Assembly: GCF_023156385.1 (NCBI RefSeq) | Contig: NZ_JAKZAK010000014.1 | Coordinates: 62,001-126,000 of the forward strand | Reading direction: 5' to 3' | Length of the DNA: 64,000 nt | DNA from: Marinobacter xestospongiae | Lineage (GTDB): Bacteria; Pseudomonadota; Gammaproteobacteria; Pseudomonadales; Oleiphilaceae | Shown here: one piece after another, positions 24,497 through 34,319 of the stretch | How the letters are laid out: each line of letters begins with the position of its first letter | Numbering within the stretch: position 1 is the stretch's first letter | Notes under the pieces: model-generated | Told to the model about the DNA's origin: nothing | Database searches by the model: none | What the model saw: only the letters and a program-made list of their open reading frames with translations | Program-made: the position numbers and the translations under genes

Positions 24497-25464
24497 TGCG
24501 CAAGCTCCCGTTGCAGCCGGCGTAACCAGGCGGTCGCCGCCATCACCATGAGCAGGACGATGAGTCCCAACATCAGCCAGATACCGGGCTCATCAATGTC
24601 CAGCAGAGCCCGCGCCAGACCCGCCGTTATGATCACAATCACCGACAGACATCCGCCGGCCAGCATGAACAGATCCGGCTGTCTCACCCGGTAACACCAC
24701 ACCAGCAGCGCCAGCCAGGCGACCCAGGCCAGCCCCGGCCAGAGCTGGTTCAGTGCGCCATCCACAATCCACACCAAGGCCAGCCAGCTCACCGCAACCC
24801 CGCCTGCAACGGCGACCAGACGCAAAGGCCAGGGCGAGGCATCAACGCCCGATCGCTGAGCCCAGCCATGCGCGATAGCCCAGGCGCTCAGGTTGAGTGC
24901 ACTGAGCAGCCAGTCCAGCGGACGGCCACCCGCCCACTCCAGGTTCGACAGCCACCAGGCATCGAAGTACAGCGACACCGACAGGTTCACCAGCGCCAGC
25001 ATCAGCAGCCACAACACCACGCTGGCACTGGCCAGGGCCCAGGGCACCAGCAGCACCGCCCAGAGCGCAAACAGCTGCCAGGAATCGGCGCCGGTTTGGT
25101 AGGTCTGACCAAACAGCGCCAGCAGGCCGCCAAGCAGCAGCCCGGCAACCACCAGGGCAACGTCCCGGCTGAGGCCCTGTGGCATCCGCAAACTCACGAC
25201 AACCGCCGCCACCAGAGCCCCCTCAACCAGGGCAAAGCGCCCAAGGCGGCCCAGCTCGCTCCAGTTGAAGGCAATCAGGAACAGCACCCCCAGCGCCAGG
25301 CAAAGCCCGCCGAGCCACAGCAGGGCCCGGTCCAGAAAGCTTGCCCAGGGGCGACCGGAGCTGGCCAGCCCGACGGCCACCAGGGCCTGGGGAACCTGAT
25401 CCGGCGGCAGGTCACCCCGGTCTATCCAGGTGCTGATCAGTTGGCGGATGGTTGCCATAGACAT
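24493..25464 (-). CDS. DUF2157 multi-span membrane protein
   Basis: 323 residues. The N-terminus IRQLISTWIDRGDLPPDQV is the short soluble helix pair typical of DUF2157, followed by about ten membrane segments beginning WASFLDRALLWLGGLCLALGVLFLIAF. The second Met (25458) is an equally plausible start. First gene of the three-gene operon; it overlaps the DUF4401 gene by four bases. Function is unknown. Confidence 0.83.
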   Translation of the reverse strand: MSMATIRQLISTWIDRGDLPPDQVPQALVAVGLASSGRPWASFLDRALLWLGGLCLALGVLFLIAFNWSELGRLGRFALVEGALVAAVVVSLRMPQGLSRDVALVVAGLLLGGLLALFGQTYQTGADSWQLFALWAVLLVPWALASASVVLWLLMLALVNLSVSLYFDAWWLSNLEWAGGRPLDWLLSALNLSAWAIAHGWAQRSGVDASPWPLRLVAVAGGVAVSWLALVWIVDGALNQLWPGLAWVAWLALLVWCYRVRQPDLFMLAGGCLSVIVIITAGLARALLDIDEPGIWLMLGLIVLLMVMAATAWLRRLQRELAQ

Positions 25465-25551
25465 TCCCTGTTCTGAGATCCAGTCGGCGCCACATGAAAG
25501 TGGCGATCAACAGCTATACTGCCATGAGTCAGCAGCGTTTGGCGTGGGTAT

Positions 25552-27216
25552 ATGTTCGACAGCGTATTCTTCCAGATCGGTGTCATTGTCGGCCTGTCGG
25601 CGGTTGCCGGTGCCATTGCCCAGTGGCTGCGACAACCCCTGATTGTTGCCTTCATCGCGGTCGGCATCCTGCTTGGGCCCTCCGCCTCCGGTATGGTTCT
25701 GCACAGCTCGGAGATTGAGCTGTTTGCCCGCCTGGGTATCGCCCTGCTGCTGTTCGTGGTCGGCCTGAAGCTTGATATTCATGTCATCCGGACCGTGGGG
25801 CCGGTAGCTCTGGCTTCAGGTCTTGGCCAGGTTTTCTTTACCTCCGTGGTAGGGTACCTGATCGCATTGCTGCTGGGCATGCCTCACGTGGAAGCCATCT
25901 ATGTGGCCGTTGCCCTCACCTTTTCCAGCACCATCATTATCGTGAAGCTGCTGTCGGACAAGCGCGAGGTGGACTCCCTGCATGGCCGGATTGCGGTGGG
26001 CTTTCTCATTGTTCAGGACATCGTGGTGGTTCTGGTGATGATCGGCCTGATCGCGTATGGCGAGGCCGGCAAGGACGTCAGCATCAGCGGCGAAGCGCTG
26101 AAGATTCTGCTGAAAGGCTCCGCCCTGCTGATCACCGTTGCCCTGCTGATGCGCTACGTGCTGCCACACCTGCTGCACCGGCTCGCGCGCTCGTCTGAGC
26201 TTTTGATGCTGTTCGCCATCGCCTGGGCGGTACTGGGCGGCGTAACGGGGGAGTTGCTTGGGTTCAGCAAAGAGGTCGGCGCGTTCCTTGCGGGCATTTC
26301 CATTGCCTCCACGCCCTACCGGGAGCAGGTGGCCGCGAGGCTGGTCAGTCTGCGGGACTTTTTGCTGCTGTTTTTCTTTATCGAGCTGGGGGCCACCCTT
26401 GACCTCAGCACGCTGGGAGCGCAGCTGGGCGCCTCGGTGGTGTTCTCGGTGTTTGTTCTGGTGGGCAACCCCATCATCGTGATGGGCATTATGGGGTACA
26501 TGGGCTACCGCCGGCGCACCGGTTTCCTGGCTGGGCTGACGGTGGCCCAGATCAGCGAATTCTCACTGATCCTGGCGGCCCTGGGCCTGAGCCTGGGACA
26601 CCTGCAGCAGGAGACCGCAGGGCTGATTACACTGGTCGGGTTGATCACCATCAGTGCCTCGACCTACATGATCCTTTACTCCCACGCCCTCTACGAGAAG
26701 CTCGCCCCCTGGCTGACCTGGTTTGAACGCGACATACCCCATCGGGAACTGGAAAACCAGCCACGGTCAAACACCAGGATCGATGTGCTGCTGATCGGTC
26801 TGGGGCGCTATGGCGCGGCACTGGCCGCCAATCTGCGGGCGCACGAGGGCTGCGGCATTCTTGCCGTCGACTTCGACCCGAGCGCCGTGCAACAGCATAT
26901 GCGGGAGGGCTATTCGGTACATTACGGCGACGCCGAAGATCCGGAATTTGTGGCAACGCTGCCACTGACCGATACCCGCTGGGTGGTCAGCACCATTCGC
27001 GACCTTGCGATCAACAAGACCCTGCTCCATGGCCTCGAGCGACAGCACTACACCGGCAAGGTCGCCATCGCCTGCTCGAACCACAGGGATGCCGAAAAAC
27101 TTGAACAGGCCGGGGTGGACCTCGTCCTGATTCCATACTCCGACGCGGCCAGGGAGGCTGCGGAACAGATCATGCACCACGGCTGCGACGACAATACCGG
27201 GGGAGACAGACCATGA
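25552..27216 (+). CDS. CPA2-family cation:proton antiporter with TrkA-N domain (YbaL/KefB type)
   Basis: 554 residues. The first 390 form a Na+/H+ exchanger-like membrane domain of about 12 segments, with GILLGPSASGMV, the core ALTFSSTIIIVKLLSDKREVDS, and KEVGAFLAGISIA. A nucleotide-binding Rossmann domain follows from about residue 410 (DVLLIGLGRYGAALAANLRA, then GYSVHYGDAEDPEF), as in KefB/KefC/YbaL potassium or cation efflux. The stop overlaps the start of a universal stress protein gene (ATGA), so stress control of ion flux is plausible. The transported ion is not predictable. Confidence 0.88.
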   Translation: MFDSVFFQIGVIVGLSAVAGAIAQWLRQPLIVAFIAVGILLGPSASGMVLHSSEIELFARLGIALLLFVVGLKLDIHVIRTVGPVALASGLGQVFFTSVVGYLIALLLGMPHVEAIYVAVALTFSSTIIIVKLLSDKREVDSLHGRIAVGFLIVQDIVVVLVMIGLIAYGEAGKDVSISGEALKILLKGSALLITVALLMRYVLPHLLHRLARSSELLMLFAIAWAVLGGVTGELLGFSKEVGAFLAGISIASTPYREQVAARLVSLRDFLLLFFFIELGATLDLSTLGAQLGASVVFSVFVLVGNPIIVMGIMGYMGYRRRTGFLAGLTVAQISEFSLILAALGLSLGHLQQETAGLITLVGLITISASTYMILYSHALYEKLAPWLTWFERDIPHRELENQPRSNTRIDVLLIGLGRYGAALAANLRAHEGCGILAVDFDPSAVQQHMREGYSVHYGDAEDPEFVATLPLTDTRWVVSTIRDLAINKTLLHGLERQHYTGKVAIACSNHRDAEKLEQAGVDLVLIPYSDAAREAAEQIMHHGCDDNTGGDRP

Positions 27217-28178
27217 AACGCTTCAATCGTATGCTTTATGTGACCGAACCGTCAGTGGACCAGGATGCCGCCATCGCGCGGGCGGTGGCTATTGCCGGTG
27301 ACCACCAGGCCAGCCTAACCGTCCTTGCCGTGGTGCCGGATACCAAGATCAGCCGGCAGGCACTGTCAGCGTTCTTTCCGGACGGCCTGACCAACCGAAT
27401 CATGGCACAGGAGCAGCAACGCCTGACGGACTGGGTTGCCCCTTTCCGGGACCGGCTTGCCATCCACACCGAGGTACGCTGCGGCCGAACCTTCCTGGAA
27501 GTCATTCGGACCGTATTGCAGGGTGGCTATGACCTGGTCCTCAAACCGGCGGAAGACCCGGCCTGGATGGACCGTCTCTTTGGTGGTGACGACATGCACC
27601 TGCTGAGGAAATGCCCTTGCCCGGTGTGGATGCTAAAGCCCGGTGACGACAAGTGCCACCGGGTAGCGACGGCGGTGGACTTCGACCCCAATGATCTCGA
27701 CGCCGGAGAGTTCGAGCTGAGCCTGGAACTGCTGGAAATCGCCAGCGCGGTGGCCATCTCTGACGTTTCCCGCCTGCACCTGATCCATGCCTGGGAAGCC
27801 CCGGAAGCCGGTTTTATCAGCTCCTGGGCCGATGCCCCGGACAAGGCAGAAATGCAGCTGCTTGAAGGCGAAAGGGAACGCCACCGGACCGCGACTGAAA
27901 TCCTCAAACAGCGGCTGGCCGAGCGTATTGGCAACGAGGCCTACCAGTACCTCGATCCGAAAGTGCACCTGGTGATGGGGCAACCACAACACGCCATTCC
28001 AATGGCAGTCCGCGAGATCCAGGCCGACCTGCTGGTGATGGGCACCGTTGGTCGCTCCGGCGTGGCCGGGCTGATCATGGGCAATACCGCAGAGATGATT
28101 CTGAATCAGGTAACCTGCTCCGTGCTGGCCATCAAGCCGTCAGGCTTCGTGTCTCCGGTTCCATCAGACACCCCCTGA
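27213..28178 (+). CDS. Universal stress protein, tandem UspA domains (UspE-like)
   Basis: 321 residues, two UspA domains of about 150 each. The C-terminal domain has an intact nucleotide-binding loop, GTVGRSGVAGLIMGNTAEMIL (G-x2-G-x9-G-S/T type), while the first domain lacks it, as in UspE. The start overlaps the antiporter stop, so the two are co-expressed and the protein may modulate that transporter. The exact stress is not visible. Confidence 0.88.
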   Translation: MKRFNRMLYVTEPSVDQDAAIARAVAIAGDHQASLTVLAVVPDTKISRQALSAFFPDGLTNRIMAQEQQRLTDWVAPFRDRLAIHTEVRCGRTFLEVIRTVLQGGYDLVLKPAEDPAWMDRLFGGDDMHLLRKCPCPVWMLKPGDDKCHRVATAVDFDPNDLDAGEFELSLELLEIASAVAISDVSRLHLIHAWEAPEAGFISSWADAPDKAEMQLLEGERERHRTATEILKQRLAERIGNEAYQYLDPKVHLVMGQPQHAIPMAVREIQADLLVMGTVGRSGVAGLIMGNTAEMILNQVTCSVLAIKPSGFVSPVPSDTP

Positions 28179-28331
28179 AAAACCGGCCAAAAAATCACCG
28201 ACCGCCATCGCCCCTGCTGGCTGATTTCTTGCGACGGATCAAGCACTCACGGCAACAGGCTTTCCTTATTTGCGCCGCCCTCCTAGTATGATGGCTACGC
28301 CCTCCCGATCCCCTGAACAGGTTTTACCGGT

Positions 28332-29402
28332 ATGAACAGCACACTTCGGATCCTTCCCTGGATCTTTCTGGTCCTCCTTCTTGGTGCCTGCGGCGAGGCA
28401 CCCGATACACCGGCCCCCGCGGTGGTTCAGCCGGTCAAGATCCTGACCCTTGGCGGCAGTGGCCAGACACTGTCCCGTGAGTTCCCCGGCACAGTACGCG
28501 CCACCCAGCGGGTCTCCATGGCGTTTCAGGTTCCGGGACGCCTGGTGGAATTCCCGGTCAAGGAGGGTCAGCAGGTGCAGGCGGGCGACCAACTTGGACT
28601 GCTGGACGATGCCGACTACCGCAGTAACCTGGCGGCCGCCCAGGCCGACCTCACCCGCACCGAAGCCAACTTCAAACGTGCCCAGGAGCTGATTGGCAAG
28701 AACTACGTCTCCCAGGCGGAATTCGACAGCATCCGGGCCAGTTACAACATTGCCCAGTCCAATCTGGAGAAGGCCCGAAAAGCCCTCAACGACACCCGGT
28801 TGATTGCTCCGTTCGACGGCGTGGTGGCCCGCACCCTGGTGCAGAACTTCGAGGAGGTGCAGGCCAAGCAACCGGTGCTGAGCCTGCAGAACAACAACGA
28901 ACTGGAAGTGATTGTGAATGTGCCGGAAAGCCTGGTGGTGCGTCACAACGACGCCGAGGGTTTGCAGCTGACCGGCACCTTCGAGGGCATCCCCGGCGTC
29001 GAATTCCCACTTGAAATCAAAGAGTTCGCGACCGAAGCCAACCCCGAGACCCAGACCTTCGACTACGTGCTGTCAATCCAGCAGACCGAGGGCTACAACG
29101 TCCTGCCCGGGATGACCGCCAATGTCCGCGCGGCCCAGACCTCACTTGAAGGCAGCGACAGCTACCGCATTACCCTGCCGCTGGCCGCGCTGACGCCAGC
29201 AGAAGACAGCCAGCCATCGGTCTGGCTGCTGGACGATGACAACCGCGTGCACCGCCAGCCGGTCGAGACCGGTGAATTCGCCGGCCAGGACAGCATTATT
29301 GTGAGCTCGGGCCTGACCCCGGGTGACCGGGTGGTGATCGCCGGTGTCTCTGCCCTGCGAGAAGGGATGCAGGTCAAGCCCATCGACAAGGTGGAGTTCT
29401 AG
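28332..29402 (+). CDS. RND efflux periplasmic adaptor (MFP), lipoprotein
   Basis: 356 residues. A lipoprotein signal is clear (WIFLVLLLGACG, lipobox LGAC near residue 20). Then come the barrel-sandwich/lipoyl half (RVSMAFQVPGRLVEFPVKEG, residues about 55-85), the coiled hairpin (about 90-155), the second lipoyl half with DTRLIAPFDGVVARTLVQ, and the beta-barrel and membrane-proximal domains. It bridges an inner-membrane RND pump to an outer-membrane channel. The pump gene begins four bases after the stop. No outer-membrane factor gene is adjacent. Confidence 0.92.
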   Translation: MNSTLRILPWIFLVLLLGACGEAPDTPAPAVVQPVKILTLGGSGQTLSREFPGTVRATQRVSMAFQVPGRLVEFPVKEGQQVQAGDQLGLLDDADYRSNLAAAQADLTRTEANFKRAQELIGKNYVSQAEFDSIRASYNIAQSNLEKARKALNDTRLIAPFDGVVARTLVQNFEEVQAKQPVLSLQNNNELEVIVNVPESLVVRHNDAEGLQLTGTFEGIPGVEFPLEIKEFATEANPETQTFDYVLSIQQTEGYNVLPGMTANVRAAQTSLEGSDSYRITLPLAALTPAEDSQPSVWLLDDDNRVHRQPVETGEFAGQDSIIVSSGLTPGDRVVIAGVSALREGMQVKPIDKVEF

Positions 29403-29406
29403 GGCA

Positions 29407-32400
29407 ATGAATATCGCCGAGTGGAGTATCCGCAACAGTGTGATCACCTGGGTGGTGGCGCTGGTACTGGTCGTCATGGGGTATTACTCCTTCAACAACC
29501 TCAGCCGCCTGGAAGACCCGGAATTCACCATCAAGGAAGCCAAGGTGCTGACGCCCTACCCCGGCGCAACCGCGGCCGAGGTGGAGGAGGAAGTCAGCGA
29601 CCTGATTGAGCGCGCCGCCCAGAAGATGGGTCAGCTGTTCTATGTCGAGTCGCATTCCTACCGTGACAAATCCATCGTCTCGGTAAAGATCCGCGATCAG
29701 TACGACAAGCACAGCCTGCCCCAGGTCTGGGATGAACTGCGCCGCAAGATCAATGACGTGCAGGCGGACCTGCCCCCAGGGGCCGGCCCGTCCCAGGTCA
29801 TCGATGATTTTGGCGATGTCTACGGGGTCTATCTGGCTATCACCGGCGAGGGCTACAGCCAGAAAGAAGTGTATGAGTTCGCCAAGTTCCTCAAGCGCGA
29901 GCTGCTGCTGGTGGAAGACGTCAAGAACATCAGCCTGTACGGCGAGCCAAAGGAAGTCATCTACGTGGAGTTGCGGCGGGAGAAGATGTCCGCCCTTGGC
30001 ATCTCCCCCAATGACATCTACGCCGCGCTCGGCGACAAGAACACCGTGGCCTACGCCGGCTACGCCCGGGCCGGCGACGACCGCCTGGCGGTCAAAGTGT
30101 CCGGTGAGCTGGATTCGGTGGCACAGTTCAATACCCTGCTGATCACCAGCCCCCGCAACCCGGGCCAGCAGATCCGGCTGGGGGATGTGGCCTCCATCAC
30201 CCGGGGCCTCAAGGAACCGGTCGCCAACCTGCTGCGCTACGACGGCCAGCCGGCGGTCGGTCTCGCCATCTCGACCCGCAGTGGCGGCAACGTGGTCACC
30301 ATGGGCCAGGGCCTGGAAGACAAGATGAAGGCGTTGCTGCCGCAGATTCCCCTGGGTATGGAACTGAACGTGGTGTCGATGCAGTCGGAGGCGGTCACCG
30401 AAGCCATCGACGGCTTCACCACCAGCCTGCTGCAGGCTGTCGCCATCGTGGTGCTGGTGCTGCTGGTGTTCATGGGACTGCGCAGTGGCCTGATCATCGG
30501 CGCGGTGCTGCTGATCACCATCATGGGCACCTTCATCTTCATGGACATCTTCGACATCACTCTGGAGCGGGTGTCATTGGGGGCGCTGATCATCGCGCTG
30601 GGTATGCTGGTGGATAACGCCATCGTGGTCACCGACGGTATCCGGATGCGTCTGCAGCAGGGCCAGGATACCCTGGCCGCCGCCCGCGACGTGGTGCGCC
30701 AGACCGCCCTGCCACTGCTGGGCGCAACGGCCATCGCGGTGACGGCGTTTGCCGCCATTGGCACCTCCCAGGACGCCACCGGTGAGTACACCCGATCACT
30801 GTTCTCGGTGATTCTGATCTCGCTGACCATGAGCTGGTTCACCGCCGTCACCATCACCCCGCTGCTGTGCCACCAGTTCCTGAAACCGGCCCAGGGCGGC
30901 GAACAGGCGGCCTATCAGTCCGGCTTCTTCCAGCGCTACCGTCATCTGCTGGAATGGACCATCCGCCACCGGGTGATCACCCTGACGGTCACCCTGGCGG
31001 TGTTCGCCTCAGCTCTGGTGGGCTTCGGCTGGGTCAAGAGCAGTTTCTTCCCGGACTCCACCCGGGCCCAGTTCTACGTCGATGTCTGGTACCCCGAGGG
31101 CACCGACATCGCCAGTACCCGGGATCAGGTCAAAGCGTTTGAGCAGCGGCTGGCGGAGTATGACGCGGTTACCCACGTGACCACCCAGATCGGCGGTGGT
31201 TCGCCACGATTCCTGCTGACCTACAGCCCGGAACAGCCGGCGCCCAACTTTGCCCGCCTGCTGGCGGATGTGAACGACTACCGCCAGCTCACGGCGATTA
31301 CCCGTCAGGTCCAGAATGACCTGGCTGGCCTGCAACCCGGCACCATCGTCAACGCCCGCCAGTTTGTGCTGGGGCCGGCCACCGGCGGCAAGATCCAGCT
31401 GCGCATCTCCGGTCCTGACCGCCACGAGTTGCGCCGACTGGCGGCACAGGCAGAGCAAGTGATCGCCGCCCACCCCAACGTCAAAGGGCTGCGGGATGAA
31501 TGGGGCGAAAAAGCCCAGGTGATTGAACCGGTCGTGGCCGACGCCCAGGCCAAGAAACTGGGACTGGGCCGCGCCAACATTGCCAATGCCATGGCCTATG
31601 GCGTCGATGGTGTGCGGGTCGGTACCTACCGTGAGGGGGACGAACTGCTGCCCATCGTAGCCCGGGCACCGGTCGAGGAACGGCTCAGCCTCAACAACCT
31701 GGACCAGATTGCAGTGTGGAGCCCGGTGGCCCGGCACATGGTGCCCCTGGGTCAGGTGGTCGGCCATTTCGACGTCGGTTTTGAGGACGCTCACATCTGG
31801 CGCCAGGACCGCATCACCATGCTGCGACTGCACTTTGACCAGCGCCAGGGCCTGTCCTCCGAACTGCTCAACGAACTCAAGGCCGACGTCGAGAAAGCCC
31901 TCAATGTCGACGTTCAGGACTACCTCGGTCTGGCACCAGGCACCGAGGTGGAGCATACCGCCGACACCCTGCCCATCCGCTATCGCGACCGCCTGCCAAT
32001 TCGTGACATGCCGGGCTACTTCGTGGCATGGGGCGGTGAGAACGAAGACTCGGTGAAAGGCTCCACCTCCATCGCCGAATCGGTGCCGGTGTTCTTCGGG
32101 CTGATGGTGTTCATCGTGTTGTTGCTGTTCAACTCCATCCGCAAGACCCTGGTGATCTGGCTGGTGGTACCCCTGGCCATCATCGGCGTCACCGTGGGCC
32201 TGCTGGCGTTCAACCAGCCGTTCGGCTTCATGGCCCTGCTGGGCTTTATGAGTCTGGCCGGCATGCTGATCAAGAACGCCATCGTGCTGGTGGATCAGAT
32301 CGACCTGGAACTGCAGTCCGATCCGGAACCGGTCCACGCGGTGGTGGAGTCCGGCGTCAGCCGCCTGATCCCGGTGGCGATGGCGGCCCTGACCACCATC

Positions 32401-32589
32401 CTGGGGATGATTCCACTGCTGGGGGACGCCTTCTTCGTGGCCATGGCGGTCACCATCATGTTCGGCCTGGGCTTTGCCACCATCCTGACCCTGGTGGTGG
32501 TCCCGGTGCTGTACGCCACCATCTTCCGTTACCCCAACCCCTCACGGCCAGCCGGGACGTCGGCCGCACACCACCAGAAGGACGCCTGA
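29407..32589 (+). CDS. RND efflux transporter permease (AcrB/HAE1 family)
   Basis: 1060 residues from ATG 29407 (MNIAEWSIRNSVITW); the longer frame would begin inside the adaptor gene. It has the RND plan: 12 membrane helices in two groups of six, two large periplasmic loops, and the TM4 proton-relay region GALIIALGMLVDNAIVVTDG. The second half repeats it as FMSLAGMLIKNAIVLVDQID. Substrates may be lipophilic drugs, bile-like compounds or solvents; there is no direct clue. It is co-transcribed with the adaptor and with a lipoprotein gene that starts two bases after its stop. Confidence 0.93.
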   Translation: MNIAEWSIRNSVITWVVALVLVVMGYYSFNNLSRLEDPEFTIKEAKVLTPYPGATAAEVEEEVSDLIERAAQKMGQLFYVESHSYRDKSIVSVKIRDQYDKHSLPQVWDELRRKINDVQADLPPGAGPSQVIDDFGDVYGVYLAITGEGYSQKEVYEFAKFLKRELLLVEDVKNISLYGEPKEVIYVELRREKMSALGISPNDIYAALGDKNTVAYAGYARAGDDRLAVKVSGELDSVAQFNTLLITSPRNPGQQIRLGDVASITRGLKEPVANLLRYDGQPAVGLAISTRSGGNVVTMGQGLEDKMKALLPQIPLGMELNVVSMQSEAVTEAIDGFTTSLLQAVAIVVLVLLVFMGLRSGLIIGAVLLITIMGTFIFMDIFDITLERVSLGALIIALGMLVDNAIVVTDGIRMRLQQGQDTLAAARDVVRQTALPLLGATAIAVTAFAAIGTSQDATGEYTRSLFSVILISLTMSWFTAVTITPLLCHQFLKPAQGGEQAAYQSGFFQRYRHLLEWTIRHRVITLTVTLAVFASALVGFGWVKSSFFPDSTRAQFYVDVWYPEGTDIASTRDQVKAFEQRLAEYDAVTHVTTQIGGGSPRFLLTYSPEQPAPNFARLLADVNDYRQLTAITRQVQNDLAGLQPGTIVNARQFVLGPATGGKIQLRISGPDRHELRRLAAQAEQVIAAHPNVKGLRDEWGEKAQVIEPVVADAQAKKLGLGRANIANAMAYGVDGVRVGTYREGDELLPIVARAPVEERLSLNNLDQIAVWSPVARHMVPLGQVVGHFDVGFEDAHIWRQDRITMLRLHFDQRQGLSSELLNELKADVEKALNVDVQDYLGLAPGTEVEHTADTLPIRYRDRLPIRDMPGYFVAWGGENEDSVKGSTSIAESVPVFFGLMVFIVLLLFNSIRKTLVIWLVVPLAIIGVTVGLLAFNQPFGFMALLGFMSLAGMLIKNAIVLVDQIDLELQSDPEPVHAVVESGVSRLIPVAMAALTTILGMIPLLGDAFFVAMAVTIMFGLGFATILTLVVVPVLYATIFRYPNPSRPAGTSAAHHQKDA

Positions 32590-32591
32590 CC

Positions 32592-33227
32592 ATGAACCGA
32601 CTTGCAGCCCTTATCAGCGGCCTGGCCCTGCTACTCGGCGGCTGCGCCAGCCAGACCGAACTGACCTCGGTGGCACTCGACCGGGAAGCCCGCGGCCATT
32701 ACGGCCGCATCCTGGTACTGTCCATCAGTGGTGACCAACTGGTGCGGAAGACCGTGGAAGACCAGATTGGCGCCACCCTGGCCCGCGCCGGCGTCACTGC
32801 CGTCGTCGCCTACCCCGCCCTGCCCGGCGAGCTGGATAGTCTGGGCAAGCAGGCCCTGCGCCAGCAAGCCGAGGCCCTGGTGCTGGCGGAAAACGCCGAA
32901 GCGGTGCTGGTGGCCTCGCTGATCCGCGACGAAGTGCGGGAGGAGTACGTTGCCCCACAGATCAACCAGGTCGCCACCCCGGCCCTGCACCCGGGGTTCG
33001 GGCCCTACGTCGGTTACCACTACGATACCGTGGTGACGCCGGGCTACTTCACCTCCCAGCGGGAAGTGTTCGTGCAGACCAGCCTGTTTGACGTGGAAAC
33101 CGGCCAGGCGGTGTGGCGGGCCCAGTCCAGGACCCTCAACCCGGTTGATCTGAACGACAGCGTGGCCGAGTTCAGCAAGGTGCTGGTACACCGGCTGCAG
33201 GACGATGGCATGTTGCCGGCACACTGA
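32592..33227 (+). CDS. Hypothetical lipoprotein of the RND operon
   Basis: 211 residues. The N-terminus [20 protein letters not shown] is a lipoprotein signal with the acylated Cys at residue 18. The mature part alternates strands and helices ([25 protein letters not shown], then [18 protein letters not shown]), reminiscent of periplasmic CsgG/TolB-N-like folds, and has a Tyr-rich stretch [18 protein letters not shown] do not recognise a named family. Tight linkage to the pump gene suggests a role in the efflux complex or its outer-membrane link. It is not a TolC-type channel. Confidence 0.7.
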   Translation: MNRLAALISGLALLLGGCASQTELTSVALDREARGHYGRILVLSISGDQLVRKTVEDQIGATLARAGVTAVVAYPALPGELDSLGKQALRQQAEALVLAENAEAVLVASLIRDEVREEYVAPQINQVATPALHPGFGPYVGYHYDTVVTPGYFTSQREVFVQTSLFDVETGQAVWRAQSRTLNPVDLNDSVAEFSKVLVHRLQDDGMLPAH

Positions 33228-33384
33228 GCCACGGCCGACTGCCCGCCGCCGGAGCATTTGCCCCTGTCCCGTCGGCGCGATGTCCAGTAAACTCTGGGGC
33301 TTTCTTTCAACACCCACGCGGCCGCCACCCCTTCCATACCCGGTGGAGCGGCCTCGTGTCCGGCACAATCAGAGAGACAGCGTA

Positions 33385-34101
33385 ATGGGTAGAGCGTTCC
33401 AGAACCGCAAAGAGTCGATGGCAAAGACGGCCGCGGCCAAAACCAAGGTCTACAGCAAGTACGGCCGTGAAATCTACATGTGCGCCAAGCAGGGCGGTAT
33501 CGACCCGGATGCCAACCTGTCCCTGCGGGGCCTGATCGACCGCGCCAAGAAAGACCAGGTGCCCACCCACGTAATCGACAAGGCCATCGAGAAGGCCAAG
33601 GGCGGCGCCGGCGAGGACTTCAACCCAGCCCGCTACGAGGGCTTTGGTCCGGGTAACTGCATGGTGATCGTGGACTGCCTCACCGATAACCCCAACCGCA
33701 CCTTTGGTGACGTCCGCTTCTGCTTCACCAAGACCAAGTGCAAGATCGGCACCCAGGGCAGTGTCAGTCACATGTTTGATCACTGCGCCATCCTGGCGTT
33801 CAAGGGCGACGACGAAGAAGCCGCCCTGGAAGCGCTGATGATAGCCGATGTCGACGTCACCGACATCGAGAACGAGAACGGCCTGATCACCGTGTTCGCC
33901 CCCAACACCGAGTACGCCAAGGCCAAGCAGGCCCTGGCCGATGCCTTCGAAGGCATCGAGTTCGAGGTGGACGACATCCAGTTTCTGCCCCAGACCACCA
34001 CCGTGGTTGAGGGAGAAGACGTGGAGATGTTCGAGAAATTCCTCGACATGCTCAACGACCTCGACGACGTCCAGAACGTCTATCACAACGCCGAACTGTA
34101 A
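33385..34101 (+). CDS. YebC/PmpR family protein (YeeN-like)
   Basis: 238 residues from ATG 33385. The start [31 protein letters not shown] is the family N-terminus, and [15 protein letters not shown] and [24 protein letters not shown] are diagnostic. Acidic C-terminus. YebC proteins were described as transcriptional regulators and more recently as ribosome-associated factors that relieve stalling at proline-rich stretches; YeeN paralogs are less studied. The overall pattern is closer to YeeN than to the ruvC-linked YebC. The longer open frame upstream lacks family sequence. An intrinsic terminator follows. Confidence 0.9.
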   Translation: MGRAFQNRKESMAKTAAAKTKVYSKYGREIYMCAKQGGIDPDANLSLRGLIDRAKKDQVPTHVIDKAIEKAKGGAGEDFNPARYEGFGPGNCMVIVDCLTDNPNRTFGDVRFCFTKTKCKIGTQGSVSHMFDHCAILAFKGDDEEAALEALMIADVDVTDIENENGLITVFAPNTEYAKAKQALADAFEGIEFEVDDIQFLPQTTTVVEGEDVEMFEKFLDMLNDLDDVQNVYHNAEL

Positions 34102-34123
34102 CACCGGCGTTGTCAGTACAAGC

Positions 34124-34150
34124 GTCCCGTCTGGCCAAAACAGACAGGAC
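34124..34150. repeat. Short inverted repeat matching the MITE ends
   Basis: GTCCCGTCTGG (34124-34134) and CAGACAGGAC (34141-34150) face each other across six bases. The left arm is identical to the first 11 bases of the terminal inverted repeat of the element at 48494-48753, and the right arm is a near match to its other end. It may be a collapsed remnant of that element or a coincidental hairpin before the yebC terminator. Confidence 0.4.
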
Positions 34151-34156
34151 ACCAGG

Positions 34157-34182
34157 GGCGGCACTGCGGTGCCGCCTTTTTT
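34157..34182 (+). terminator. Intrinsic terminator of the yebC-like gene
   Basis: GGCGGCAC (34157-34164) pairs with GTGCCGCC (34169-34176) around a TGCG loop, followed by six T residues (34177-34182). Confidence 0.88.
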
Positions 34183-34319
34183 GTGGCCGGCGTCCCCGCC
34201 CTTCCCGGAGCCTTTCGGCCCTGCCGGATATTGGCTAAGCTGTCGCCCCAAAAGGCGTGATGCCATCGCGCCAATAACCACCGCACGGAGTCATACCGGC
34301 GGACGATGAGGGAACAACA

